Source: Puffinus mauretanicus
Lineage: Eukaryota; Chordata; Aves; Procellariiformes; Procellariidae
NCBI GenBank assembly: GCA_023333565.1
Contig: JAJKFH010002581.1
Span: 1,178,001 to 1,242,000 of the forward strand
Direction: 5' to 3'
Length of the DNA: 64,000 nucleotides
The translations under genes were made by a program, and so were the position numbers. Of this stretch, positions 23,246 to 36,896 are shown piece by piece; position 1 is the stretch's first letter, and each line of letters starts with the position of its first letter. The notes below the pieces were generated by a model. It made no database searches. It saw only the letters and a list, made by a program, of their open reading frames with translations, and was not told where the DNA came from.

Positions 23246-25916
23246 CATTACTGCTGGTGGAACAGGGGAAAAACTTTGGTGAGTCCTTTGTGCATGGGAT
23301 ACCATTAGCAGCAAGTCCAATGGAAACTGAGGAATGAGGGAGTTAAATACAACAGAGACAGGTGGTTCCATGAGCACCAGAATCAATGCAGCCTATAATA
23401 GTGTCTCATGTTTTTCTAGCCTCTTTCCTCTATAGTGTGGTGGAGGTTCGCAATAACCTAAGCATCTTTTCCTATCACTTATGATAATTTTGTCAAACTT
23501 AACATGGCAATGATGTGGCTATTTACTGACCACATTCCAACTGTCTTTCTACGGCCAAAGTCAATGGGTAATGGCTCAGTTCTACCCACCCTTCCTCTAC
23601 GCGCACTGACTTGGGTCTTTCTCCTCCTACGATGATGCTGATTTTCACACAGCTTGTTGGAATATAACTATTTTAATATTTGTGCCCCTATGAAACTAAC
23701 CAGTCTCCTCAAGCATATTAGTTATGGTGATAAATGATAATACGAATAGAAAAATGGATAAACAGACTGTCCAGATTTCTAAGTCTCGTATCCTTGGTTT
23801 AAAATCTATAACATAGACTGAAAGAGGAGTATAGATTACTGTTAAAAGGATAAATGGGAGGAAGACGAAGAACTATATTTCAAAAGAAGGACGTTGAAAA
23901 GAATTATATGAATATGGATAGAATGCCTCAAAAATGAAAGTAAGGAAACAGGGAAATGTGGAAAATACTGAGATAAAAGCAAGAAAAAACCACAGGATTT
24001 GATGGTTGAATACTACGATGAATTTACTTTCTTTTACATTACTGTACTTTGTTAGTGGATATTTTCTGTAACAAGGTTTGGTCTCTTAGCTGGAATTTCA
24101 GTATCTTTCATCACAGATCTGTGACCTGACTAAGGGGGAATAAAATCAGTATCACTTTTCCATTCTCAATGAATGTTTAACTCAGTGAATTAAACAGTTC
24201 TTTCAATATTTAATTATTTTACGGGAAAGAGAACATCCTCAACAGCAAAGACAAATTCCCTTTGCAATAACCAAGAGGGTGTTGAGGAAGACTTTGTGGG
24301 CATATTTGAGGAAGCCAGAAGGGAAACTTGGAACTCAGTTTTCCATGTTCCCAGACACTGTTCTAACCGCCGGACTTCCTGTAATAAAAAGAAGGGTGAG
24401 TTTTGAATGATTGCTTAGGTGCCAGCTCAAGGATAATATTCATTACTACAATTCTTGAGCAGAGACTGACACTTCCCTGAAGCCTGGATTTAAGTACTTT
24501 TATCCTTTTGGGGTTGGGGCTTTATCTGCATCCCTCTCTTTATTATTTCCTATCCTAGATATTCAGGATACTGGCTTCTATGACTCCTGTTCTTATGTGA
24601 TAAAATTTACAGTTGTAGATTTTGCCTTAGTCCTTGCCAAACTTCTCTTCTGAAGCTGAACCTTTGAATATTGATGTGATGAAATACAAATGAATGTGTG
24701 CTTTACCCCAAAAGAAAGTCTAGTTGCATTTCACTTGCAGTAACAAAGTGAAATGTCCATCCTTGAATTTAATTTATGTTAGTCCTTTAAAATCATGTCC
24801 CACCTTGGAGCATCAGTTTGCTAATCTGACCCCAATATAGCAGTCTTATAAACTGCAATAATACAACAGCAGCTAACGTGCAAGGCCACTATTGTTAACT
24901 GTCTGAAAAGCATTTGTTCAGATGTTTTTTCTTTTCATAAAGAGAATACTTAAACAGTCAAATTTTTTAAATCTTAAATATTTAACCAAGTGTTTTGGTA
25001 AGGGCATATTGGAGGGCAATAGTAGCTGCATTACAGGTATTTATGTGCTATTAATTATTCAATTTTGTTTGGAGTCTAGATGAAAAAATAGAGGTTTGAC
25101 TTTCTGTACATTTCAAAATCCTGCTTTTACGCCGAAACTGTAAGTGACTCACCTCTACCATTTTCTTCTGTGATTCCATCAAACTTTACTTACGCAATAT
25201 CCAGTAAATGAGAATGGAATTGAATCCAAAATTGTGCTTGATAGTATCTTTTATCACAGAACAATCTTTGCTTTATGAGCTGTAATGTATGTCTTTAATG
25301 AGGTTGCATGACTTTACCTTGTTTAAGCTACAGCTTTCTGTGAAATGTATTTTCTGTGTGGCTATAACAAAGAAGTGATGCCTAGAAGTAATGTCTGAGA
25401 TAACATATTTGTTCATATTGTCAACTTTCTTTGTATAATAGGTTTACCTTAAGAGCTTTCTGAATTCTAGAATCAAATTCAAAGAAGTTTAATTTATATT
25501 TGAAATATAAATGTTTTATGTAAGTTGAAAAATATCCATACACACTTGGGAGATTTCTAGAATAACTTTTCTTCCAAACTCCTTGTAGCTGGAGGGTGTT
25601 TATTAAGATTCATCTTGGCTAGAGAAATAAGTATCTGTATGGATCTCAGTATAGCCTAACTTAATGGATCCATTGATGCTTTCCCAGGCTTGTCTTCTCA
25701 TTTTGAAATAGGCTCTCAGCCATGTCAGGTAGTTGCTTAGACTATCTGATACTTGTTTTTCCCATTCTGTGCAATCTTTAAAGCACTTTGTGTTCGTGTC
25801 TATGAAACCCTTTGTAAAACTGGTGTAGAAATGAAATCTAGTATTATTAAACCATAATTAGCAAGAGTGTGTACATATATACGCAAGTATAAATACAGAA
25901 AACACTGTAATAAAAA

Positions 25917-26060
25917 TCACTCCTACGACTGCTGCCCACTGCCCTTCTTGACGGCCTCGGTGGGGCCCGCGCCGCCGCCACTGCCCGTCTTCTTGGGCAG
26001 CAGCATGGCCTGGATGTTGGGCAGAACGCCGCCCTGCGCGATGGTGAATCGGGCCCTCAA
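25917..26060 (-). pseudogene. H2A.X-like histone pseudogene fragment
   Basis: Minus-strand translation gives the histone H2A C-terminal segment [20 protein letters not shown], then a Gly-rich linker (GSGGGAGP), and ends KKGSGQQS followed by TAG at 25923-25925, GAG, then TGA. An H2A.X tail ends in the phosphorylation motif Ser-Gln-Glu-Tyr. Here the Gln codon has become TAG and the Tyr codon is missing, so the signature is still visible but broken. Only about 47 codons remain; the histone fold upstream of the docking region is absent, and similarity fades into AT-rich DNA at about 26060. The fragment is GC- and CpG-rich in an AT-rich intron, so it came from elsewhere. No poly(A) tail or flanking repeat is obvious. 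It could be a truncated retrocopy or a captured gene piece. It is not functional. Confidence 0.8.
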
Positions 26061-26609
26061 ATGTTAGGAAATGCCTGAATGACAAGTGCTTGAGTAGTGC
26101 TTGGCTTACCTGGTGCATGTTGAAGTATACAGTTAGGGGTGTTTTGAAAAAAGAAGCTTGTGCATATAGGACCTCTTTTTCTTTTAATATGGACATTGGA
26201 GGGTGTAGAGTGAGTGACCTGAAGAAGAAAAAAGATCTCAAATGTAAGAAAGTTAAATATCAAACAGGGAAAAAAATTAATTCCTGTCTTTTCCAGAAAT
26301 CTTACATGAGGTTTTTAATCTGGGAATGCTGAGGATATAATTGTGTATTTGCACAAAAAATACATCATAGTTGAATCTTCTGCTAATAGCAACTTTGAAG
26401 TATTTGCCTTTAAAAGTATCCCTTTACTTTTATCTTTTCTGCATTAAAGGTTTTATGTGCACGAATATCTGCAGAGTTCTCTTCATTCCTTACCTCAGAA
26501 TTAAATGAAAAAAAGAGAAGTTTTAAATATGTATCCCATTTTGTCAGTAGTTTTAGAATAATTAAAAAGAAAAAAAATTACCTTTGACAAAAAGTATGTC
26601 ATAACTTCC

Positions 26610-26690
26610 ATTTTAAATATCTGAAAATGAAGACATAGAAAGGTGAATGTCAAATGTCCAGACCTTGGTTGCAACTACAGGAGCATTTTG
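26610..26690 (-). mobile_element. Possible MIR-type SINE relic (weak)
   Basis: TCTGAAAATGAAGACATAGA followed by AGGTGAATGTCAAATGTCC and AGACCTTGG follows the antisense MIR pattern (AAACTGAGGCACAGAGAGG, then GTCACTTG, then CAAGG). Only the core is visible and divergence is high, so this is tentative. Confidence 0.35.
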
Positions 26691-29600
26691 GTTTTGATGA
26701 CCATTCATAAGGCACACAACAAAATGGTGATATAATTGAAATATATGATAAAATATTGGTCTTGTACTGACCCCATGGTCTACATTGTCTCCAAACTATT
26801 AAGTGGTGCGTATAAGACTAATAATTTTTTTAATAACTTGAATAATTTGTAACAAGATGATTTTGTTTCTTGCAGCAGACACAAAAATCTTGTCTTTTTG
26901 ATGGACTGAATGTAAAGGTAAATTTTCTTATATTAAAAACATGAATTCCCTGTAATGTAGGCAAGGTGGTTACCAAGTATTAAGTTTTCATTTTACTATA
27001 GCAAGATAGCCATAAATACTCATTAGCTCCTACTCCAGGATCTCAACAGCTTTGCCATACATATAGCCTAGTACCACAAATTGTTATACATTTCTTGAAT
27101 ACAGATGTTTCCATAATGCACAGTATATTATAGACATAAATACAGATATTAAAAACTATTTTGTGTAGTACTTTGTAGGCTTTCACATAAGTTTTGGGAA
27201 CAGTTTTATCAGTGGATATTTTCTCTGTTCTTTTTTTTTAAATATTTAACATGGATGTTAGTAGGAAGTCTTCTATATCTCTCTTAGAGGGGCCTGGAGA
27301 TGAATTTGTTCCTATTTCTTTTTTTCTTTGAAAATCTGAGTTGTAGCTGCCATCCTTCTGGCCAACAAAGCCTGGATGTGTACTCCTTTCTGAGCACATC
27401 AATACAACACTTTAATTAGCTGGAAGATTGCTTATTCCCATATCTTCTGGGATTAAAATCGCTTTCAGTGGAAAAGCTTTAATAATGGCCCTCATTTTAT
27501 GTTGGTTTATTTGGAGATTTTGTAATTAGTGCTAAGATGTTAAATGCTGTGGATAGAAAATGAGATATTCTAAGGAAAATCTTTTTAATTGTTATTTTTC
27601 AATTTGGCAATGATGGAATATATTCTGTAATGTTATGTAATGTCATCCTCTGGAACAAGCATTGAAAGAAAAGAGGAAAAATATGTTTTGTAGTCAGGGA
27701 TACTTATTTTCTGTACATGTAATGGTATTCACCATGCATATTATGCTGCAGAATCTGACTGTGTTTCGTTAGATGACTGATTCTGCTTCTTGCTCTTTGA
27801 CATCCTGTACTGTATGTGTACCGGAGATGTACGCTCCTAAGACAGTGGGTTTTCCTGGAAGTAGGCAGGTATGGAGCACCCAAAGAAGTGATTGATTTTG
27901 CTTGCTTCCATTATAGCTGATTCTGTGCAATAAACTTTTAAAAGAGGCTGAAGACTTCTTATTTTGAAATTTGTATATATATAATGCAGTCATTCCTTTT
28001 AGTGATTTTTCAAGTTTGCATGATAAATCATTGCCTTGATGCTGTATTTACAGTACCTAACAGAGCAGTTACATCTAGAATGTATACTGTTTTCTTCAGC
28101 CATGAATTGATATTACATTTAAATGTTTGCAATGAAAAACCTGTTTTCTCATATAAGGTATGGTATAGCTTTTCAGATATGAGACAAAAGGTCTATTGTT
28201 ACAGACTCAGTGCTACATGTTGTTTATTACATGAAGAATATTTTTAGAGTGGTCTTTCTGTCCTGTAGAGCTGCCTTCACATTAAAAAAAAAAAAAAAGA
28301 CCTACATACACGGTCACTGATGTTAGTCATTTTTACAGGGGAGGGAAGGAGGAGGGGAAGATGCAGAAATCCTCCTCCTCTTAGACAGTAGTAACAGTGT
28401 GAGGATGCCTTGTCCTCATTTTTTTTACTTCTGAGATTTTATTGCTGGCAGCCAGATGTGCTGAAACTCCTGACGACAGCATCTATTCACTGCGTGTTTT
28501 TAATAGGCTTAGAGAAATATGAGTAGAGTACATGAAAGCAGCTCAGCTTCACACTTCAGCTGGGAATGTCCAAAAAGCTTACTGCTGTTTAGAATTCTTG
28601 CTACAGTCAGGAGAAAGCCGCACGGGTATTAAATCTTCTACGACGGAATTAGAAGAATAATGACTGTACAATTAGCTATCAGCCCCTGCTCATTTAGGCA
28701 CAGTTTTTACAGAGATCAGGAGAAATATGGAACTTGATTGGCATGTTTGCATTTGATGGTGTGTGCAAAATAGATGACTTTTAAGACAGGTGGTGAAGAA
28801 AAATAAAAGGGAAGGAAAGAGAGAAAATGCAATTTGAGACACTGCGCCAGGTCTGCAATTCTGTTTTATCTCATTTTCATGGGGTTTTCTCATCCCCTCC
28901 AAATATTTTACAAAATGATCTTTTTGGACAAACGTTGAACAACACTAGGTGAGTAGAAAAGAAACATTTTTGCCTTACCATTTCTATGCTTATGCTGATA
29001 GTAATCTATTTGCATGTTTTTCAGTGGGGTACTTTTGTAATTGCACTCTTAGATATTAATATATTTATGGTAGCAGTGAGTCTCTTCTGTTGGTGTTTTT
29101 ATGTTTTATGTAAGGATTTAAATGAGAACTCAATCTGCAGAAATAAAGCCAGCAAAGGCAGAATAAAATATTTAAGATGGTTATGTATCTTTCAAATACA
29201 TTGGCTACCATTAGAAGCTAGCATTATTAGCTGTAATCCTTAAAGCATATTAAATATTCATAAAAAAATTTGTCTGAGAAAATGATTTCTATGTGGATGT
29301 GGCAGTGAAAGGATTAAATGCTTAAAAATGTGTCTGTTTAACCATACATAATTTGTTGGAAGATGTAAATTAGTAGTCCTGCATATCATTTGCAAAATAG
29401 TCAGAAAGCAGCTTCTTATTTTTAGAAGGCTTAGATTCTGTGTGCGATGCTTTTCAATAATCTTTTTAACTGGCCAAATTATAGCTGATCAGTGGATGCT
29501 TTGCAGCAGGTCAGTCAGCTCTGTAGGCTGTTTATGAATAGCTATTGTTTTGTGGGAATTAGAAATAATAGGGAGAAGTTGTTTATTGGTATGAAATGGT

Positions 29601-30402
29601 TATTAAATTAGTTTCTTAGGATTTTTTTTGGGGGGTAAACTGAATTAATAGTGACTCATTTTTGTGGCAATATTCAGTAAACATGCTATAATACTGATGT
29701 CAGAACTTTTTCATACTGCTATTAAATATTAACAGTAAATACCCTTAAGAATTTTATCTAAAAGAGCATGAGTGCAGATAAGGGAGAAAAAGAATCCTGT
29801 AGTTTTTTATAAAGATAGTGCACTGATGGAAACGTTCTGGAAAAAGGGTGGAAGTAATATTGCAGAGACTATATCCAGCATTTTAATCTTCTTCTCTGTA
29901 TCTGTGGGAGAAATCCTTTTTCAATGGGATATTATTTCTTAAATACAGTGATATTTGCATTTAATACTTCTAATAAAATGTTATCATTTTATTTCCCAGA
30001 ATATTGTTGTAAGGATTCTTTCCCTTACTGCTGGTGTTTCCTTTATAAATATTTTAATATTTATTTAATGTTACTGTTTTCAAGTTTTGATATCTTGGTT
30101 ATGAATTTCTAATTAGGCATGTAAAATTATGGAGGTAGATTTAGTAATCATAATCACTTCAGTGAATTAAGATTTTCTTAGACATACAGGAAATCTGTAG
30201 TCAATGGGATTTTTCTTACATCTTTGGTGTACTGTGAAATCTTTGAAGCTCTACAGAATGGAGCAATAATTTATGTATTATCAGCTGTGATTGTAAAACA
30301 GTGCATATTTCCAAGTGCATAGTTTCAGGCCTGCAGCAACCAACAAAGCCCTTAGCAACTGTTCTAATCAGCTACAAACCAAGTCCTCATTCTCTGGATC
30401 TG

Positions 30403-30448
30403 TTTTTGCAGATCAAAGTGCATGCTTTTTGCAGATCAAGGTGCGTGC
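30403..30448. repeat. 23-bp tandem duplication with a degenerate third copy
   Basis: Two adjacent 23-bp units, TTTTTGCAGATCAAAGTGC+ATGC and the same with two changes (AGG for AAG, GTGC for ATGC). A looser third copy follows at about 30449-30488 (TTTTT..., ACAGATACATGTGCATG). Each unit begins with a T run and GCAG. Confidence 0.85.
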
Positions 30449-32923
30449 TTTTTGTTAATTTTTTTTTACAGATACATGTGCATGGTGCTTTTAGGCATGT
30501 ATTTTGCTTGTAAGTCTCTGGCAAAAGCTGCATATAGCATTGGTTTCAAATGAAAAGACATCAGAGAATTATTTTATTGCATTTGTTGTGCCTGAGATTT
30601 AGAATTATATTTATTCCAGAAGACCGGCAAACAAGAAAGGATTGTTAGGAAACCCAGCCTCCTACTTAGTATGAGCTGTCTTATTTAGGATGAGAATATT
30701 TCTATATTTATAAGGAGCAATGTCGTGTTTTTCTAGGTGCCAATGATTTTGGTCTCAAGAAAACATTGTGCAATTTTTCATCAATATGCAGCAGTAATCA
30801 TGAGAGACTAAGTCATGCTTTTTGTGTTTTCTGAAGTCAAAGTTAGTTGAAAGTTATTTAAGGTTATTGAGTAAAAAGATTCTGCCTTCTGAATAATTAC
30901 CAGTATTTTAAATTTGATCTTGATAAAAGGCCTTTGAAGAAGTCTTCTATTGAATAGACACTAAAAAATCTTGCTGACATTTATTTTGGAGGCTAGTCCC
31001 TTTTGTTGTCTTACCGATTAAAAAAATTCTATTTTATTTTTTCTAATTAAATCAATGTAGTGTATATTTGAGGTAGATTTTTCACTTAAAGCTTTGCACA
31101 ATTAATGTAACGCACTTGCAAAAACTAATTGTTCATGCGTTAAGAGTTAATGTTTCAGAACTGTAGTAAGGAAAACAAAAAAACCTCTAGCATGTAAAAG
31201 ATTCTGCTTTGATGAGGTATAATGTGGTCTGTCTCTTCGGACTTTGAAGTTAAATATTTCGTGAGACTAAAAAGAGATGATCCTTTTTCTTTTTAAGGTT
31301 TTTCTTTCTGCTTTTACATCTAAAAAGTAAAAGTCAGAGTCCAGAAAGATAACAGCTGACATTAAGCACAGAATGATTAACTGCTGGTTACACAAAGTAA
31401 TAAAGTGAAGAAAACAGGTCAATGCATACTAATAGTATAGTAGATAATGGAGTATAAAACAGGACGTCATAGGGAACTAGGTAGTATGCATATAACTGTA
31501 ACTGCAAATACATTCCTATTAATTTTCACAGGATCTGTTCTTGGAGTTCTTCAGTTCTGAAAGTTTAGATATGCTGTGATTTTGTTGCAGGAAAGCCAGT
31601 TATATTGGCCTTTGCTTTCTGGTATTATACCAAACATTAGCAGGAATATATATTGAACTGGTTTTTATAATTTCACATAGAAACCTTACATGAGTTGGGT
31701 TTTTATTTGCATATTTTTTGCATTTCAGTGGCTGATGTGAGAGGACCCAAATGATATTAAACTCCTTGTGAGCTAGATTGATTTTACCATTTAAATGGGT
31801 TTAGTTATCATCTGCTAACAGCTTCTGTTGGAGGAATATTGCAGTTTAGTTCTCTTTTGCCAGCTACACGGCAACACTTTTCTGTAAGATGCTATTGTGA
31901 GTGTACAAGAGGTAGCTGCTTTGCTGGGCCTTCCTCCTGGACCTGCACATCTCTCTCTGACATTACTAGCTCCAGCCAATTGAAGCAGTAAGAGCTCTGA
32001 CTTTACTTCAAAATTGTTTCACCTATGTTGGGGACTGTAGTGCTATTTCCTGTGTAATAAGTTACTTTCTGTTGAAAAATGATTAGAATTACCTTATGTC
32101 AGGAAGTCACAAGAATTGTTTTGCATTCTTAGCATTTGGCAAATAGCTAGTTTGTGGAATAAAGTCTTCATGTGTCTGGGAAAAGAAAGTATGGGAAAAG
32201 AAATCAGGAGACCTTTTCTGAGAAGATACTAACTGCTTACATTACATCCAAATTCTAAAGCAGCATCTAAAGGAGCTTCAGTTTTTTGAAGTCTAAAAAT
32301 TTCCTGATGACTGTCAGTGACATACTTTTCATTCAAATAACTAAAGACAGTGAAAAAAAGTTTTAAAATGTCTTTAGAAACCTTCAGTTATCAGATAAGC
32401 TGGATTTTCTGATTGCTATTCTTCATTTAGAGGTTAGTGTACAAATACTATGCTGTCAGATGCTCTATTTGTAGCAGCATGCTTTGTGAAATCACAGTTG
32501 CTTTGGGCAATATTCAGATTAACACATCACTGCATAATAGCGAGTATCCTTTGTGACTAAAATTGATACAAACTGTACAGAACAGTACCAGTCCGATTTT
32601 ACCATTGCAGTGTATACTAACAGCTTTTCCTGGTTTCTCCCACGACACATTGTTATTTCTTTGTCATGGCTATGTGAATGTGAATTTGTGGTCTAGGCTG
32701 GCCACACAGGGGCATAAGATAACTAATATATTCAGCCCCAAAATAGTACAAAGGTTGTTCAAAAATTCTATGTATAGCAGAGATTTAGGAATGGTTCGTG
32801 TTTTGAAATTAGACACACTTAGTTTAAAAAAGTAAACTGTATTTTCTTTCATTAAATAAAACCCCAATATTTTTAAAGACTTTTAAGAGTTTGCACTTTT
32901 TCAATCCCTTGGTAAACCTCTTT

Positions 32924-32945
32924 GATTTTCAAAAGATTTTCAAAA
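32924..32945. repeat. 11-bp tandem duplication
   Basis: GATTTTCAAAA repeated twice exactly, followed by the start of a third unit (GATTA). A replication-slippage type of local repeat. Confidence 0.85.
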
Positions 32946-33940
32946 GATTACTAAAACACCTAATATATTAGCCTGTTCATGAAACTAGATATTTACACAG
33001 AAAATATCATTTTAGCAGAAAAATGTTATTTATTTTCTTTTTTTTTGTTTGTTTTGTTTCCTAATTATAGCTATGAGCTATTTACTGATGCTCCGCTTTA
33101 TAATGAAGCCATCACATGATGTCAAGAATTACTCGCATAGACAATTGTTATTTGTCATGGTGCAATTAATGATTACTTTGACATTGAAGGAAAAAGATCA
33201 TTTTCTATTCCTTGTTGGGAAACAATTTTGTAGAGATATTTCTGTAGAATAGATTTGAGTTTTTTTTCTTACTCTCTGTCAGTTCAACACAGCAATGGGT
33301 TTGCTATAATTCTAAGAGTATGTTGCATTTTCAAATATTATTAGTCCAAGAGCCAAGGATAAAAACACACTGATGGCATTAGAACTGAGAGTATATTGTC
33401 CATATTCTGACAGAAAATAATGAATAATAACTGAAACTGCCTCTCCTCACTTTCAAAAAGTAGCTTGTCTACAACTACCTCCAAAAAATTTTTTGTTGGG
33501 ATTTTCACATCTGCTCCCTTTTTACCTCCATAGTAGATTCATATAATCCTGTCTTAAATAATTTCCTGAAATTTGCAGCTGGTGTGCTTTCTCAATTGAA
33601 AAACCATGCACTACTGGAAAAAAATCCAGAACTTTTATTTGTATTCCTTCTACATATTTTTCCTTAATGAGTTAAAGGCATAGCAAAGCTATTTCCCCCC
33701 CGGTTCTTAATTGTTTTTGTCTTGCATTAGACACAATCAGAATTCCAGAACTAAGCTAACACCAGCCCTAGATGTCTATATTACTTCAGAGAGGTTATCC
33801 ATGTCAAATGATCCTCTATCTTTTTTTCTTCCTAAAATTAGAAGCATAAGCCATATTCAAGTGAATCCCTATGTGGAGATAGATATATATATATACACTT
33901 CTGTAAACACGAGGGGAAGACTGGCTGGGACAAAAAGTTG

Positions 33941-33952
33941 TATATAAAAGGC
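33941..33952 (+). promoter_or_regulatory. TATA-box-like motif
   Basis: TATATAAAAGGC is an excellent match to a vertebrate TATA box, and purine-rich sequence follows. An AT dinucleotide run (33881-33896) lies just upstream, so it may be coincidental in AT-rich DNA. There is no recognisable first exon downstream. Confidence 0.25.
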
Positions 33953-36868
33953 AGAGAGAGACTCTTACAACTGTACTTCCTAGTATTCCATGAAAGACAG
34001 CTCTTGAAACAAGGAGAGGAAAGAAACCTTTTTACTTCCTCTTCTTTCTGTAAGTAATTTCAAAAATTCCAATTTTTTTGACTACAAACTTTTGGTCTTT
34101 TTTGCGCGTTTGCCATGTGTCCCTTATGTCCTCTCTGAGCTGTAATAAGAATATCTAACACCATTCATTCTTTGCCCCTTGATTTGCTACTTTGGGAGAA
34201 AGTGGGACAAGTAGCATGAGTTTTTTAATCTCCTCATCTTTCTATTTCCCTTGGCGGAAGCAACTGAATGTATTAACTTGCCCCAAAGCTATTTCTTTCT
34301 GGAAAGAAATTCTGTATTCCATCCTGTCTTGGCAGCTGTTGGGTTTTGGGTTTGTTTTTTAAATCCCTATTTCTAGGAAAAACCATCCCTGTAACATCCT
34401 GTTACAGATATTTTCAAAGAGAGAAAAGTAAGAGATTTCCTTACAGAACCATTTCTCTTCCCATCTCTTCCAGCTCTGGAGAGAGATACCTTCTGTTACT
34501 TCCACCTCAGTTGCTACAGATTTAATAAGGTGACATATGCTTCCTCCGTGAATCTCAGAGAGCTGTGGATATTTGCAGCCATAACAGGTTTCTCTCTATT
34601 TTCATTGTGCATCAGCTGCTGTATTCTGATGATGGTAATAAAATCTTAGCTGGCATATAATCTTAACCTCCCACCAGGAAGAAAAAAGAGGATGGTCAGA
34701 GGTGGATAATTTATCTCAGTTTAGATAGTATGTTAAATTGACAAATTTAAATCATCCTAAATTTGGAAATGATTAAACATGCTTTAAAATTCGATCTTTT
34801 TTTTTCCTCACCTGGGTGAGAGCAACAGATATCTAAGATATATTTAAGTTACCATGTACAACATTTTTGATCAGAACATATAAAAAGAATCTCTTTCCAT
34901 TCCTGAAGATCGCTGACAATTCCTGTCATTCCTCAGAACATCCACATAAGATGTGGGTATTATCTTCTTTTTCTAGAAGAAGAAAAGGCAGAGGCTATGA
35001 TATTAGAAAACGACTAGTGATTTTGTGTACTCAACTTGAAACTTTTTAAAGAGATTTGTTCAATGACAAGAGCCCAGTAGTTTATGAAAACTGCATGTTC
35101 CAAGACGGACATCCAGAAATCAAACTTGCTAGTCATGACCCTTGATTAGGTAATAGATACATTTGAGGATAGATTGAACTGTGATGACTGAAACAATAAC
35201 TAGCCCCAGCTATCCATTTTACCCTTCTTTAGGGTGTTGTCACTCTAGTAAAACTGGCATGAATGCTATGTGAATCTGCTCCATACTGCCTCAGTTTAGA
35301 GTTTGGTATATTGGTATAAGGCAAAGTCAATATGCCAGACCGTTTGCTGTAGTTGGTCAGGTGCATATTCATAAATATTTCAGTTTTCCCACCTATATGG
35401 TCAAAAACTCCTGATGAGAGTCTTCGCCAGTCCTGCCTTGCTCAGTACCACGTACCTGAAAAAACGGTTAACAGCACTTGTGTAGTCCCTCACCTTGTTT
35501 TCACTCCTTTCTTTACCCTTTTAGCTCTTTTCCTTTTGGATCGGTAAATTAAATCACATGCACATTTATGGCATGATGTGCCTATTAATGGCACTATTCA
35601 TTTACCAGGTCAGCAATAGTAATTATAATACGTTGTAGAAACATGGGACTTTGAAAAGCAAAACTTTGCTTTTAGAACTAAGATATATCTTCACGTTCCT
35701 TGACAGAGAAGTTTTGCCAGCTGTTCCTGCCACCATTACTGACTCACTGAAGCAGTGGAACGGAGGAAGATCACTTCTGTTGGTGTGGGCCCTGCCATTT
35801 CTTGATGTATTTTTTTCTCTTTTTGATCTTTTTGGCATAATGTGGTTCTGGATAGGAAGAGACTTAGAAGGGAAACAAATCTATTTACACCTTTACTATC
35901 ACAACTTACAGGTGGACAGAATAACACAAATAAAATTGGGAAGTTTGGCTGTGTAGGTCTGGTTAAATTGGGGAAGATGGAAGAGAATAGTATTGCAGCT
36001 GCACTGTTTCTGTCCTTTTAGGTGAGACAAGGCTTCCTACCCGTTGCTAACTATGGACCTAGAATCCATTTAGCTTTCTCAGGAATATACTCTTGATTTT
36101 GCACTATAAAGGTAGAATGAAGTTTTACTCATAGAAAACACTATTTTTCAAACAGTTCAAGAAAGATTGGTATCTGGGCCTCAGGTCATTTACAAGGTTC
36201 TGAGAAAAGAAATAAAAAAAAATAATACCGGCCCCTAAAAAACTGTGAAATCCAAAATGAGTATTGGAGGTAACAGTATCATTTTAGTTTTACCCTGAGA
36301 TAAAAAGTTTAAAACAGAAGTTGGAAGTATTTCAGGTCCTTGGCTTCCCTTCAACATGTGCTTTGCAATAGGGAGGCAAAGGCAGCTTTCTGGTAGCTGC
36401 TTTTTGGTTTCTGGTTTTTTTTTGTTTGTTTGTGGGGTTTTTTTTTTTTTTTTAATCCCTTAACCTGACAAGAAATAATTATGAGAATGAGAAAAGAAAT
36501 AAAAATGTTGTGTATTGAAGAATTTTGTCCCAAATTTGTATGACAGGGATTACAGATTGAATTGCTGAAACATAACTTTTATTGGTTTCAGAATAAGAAT
36601 TGGGTTGGATTTATCTTTACGAAGTCAGAGTGAATTTGCATTGTGTCTTTATTTATAAGATTGAAATTTGTCTTGATTAATACACTTTATTCTCCCTGCA
36701 ACTTTTGACTTATCTTTCTTATTAAGATACACTTCCAAATTCCTACCTTCTGGTATTCAAGATAATTTTTTATCATGAAACTTCATCAATATTTTCAATA
36801 AAGTTGAAATTTAGTCCATGTTTTAGTTTTTAGTCCATGTCTCTTAGATAGTAATAGCCACATATATT

Positions 36869-36896
36869 ATAATAGGAACAATATAATAGGAACAAT
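36869..36896. repeat. 14-bp tandem duplication
   Basis: ATAATAGGAACAAT occurs twice in a row without mismatch. A separate 12-bp word, TTTAGTCCATGT, is also repeated 18 bases apart just upstream (about 36811-36840). Confidence 0.85.

Noticed and set aside
25858..26241. 127-codon minus-strand frame overlapping the histone fragment
   Set aside because: It is the wrong frame; the H2A match is in another minus-strand frame, and this frame is long only because the GC-rich fragment has few stops.
28286..28300. 15-base A run as the poly(A) tail of a retrocopy
   Set aside because: No gene-like or repeat-like sequence precedes it and no flanking direct repeat was seen.
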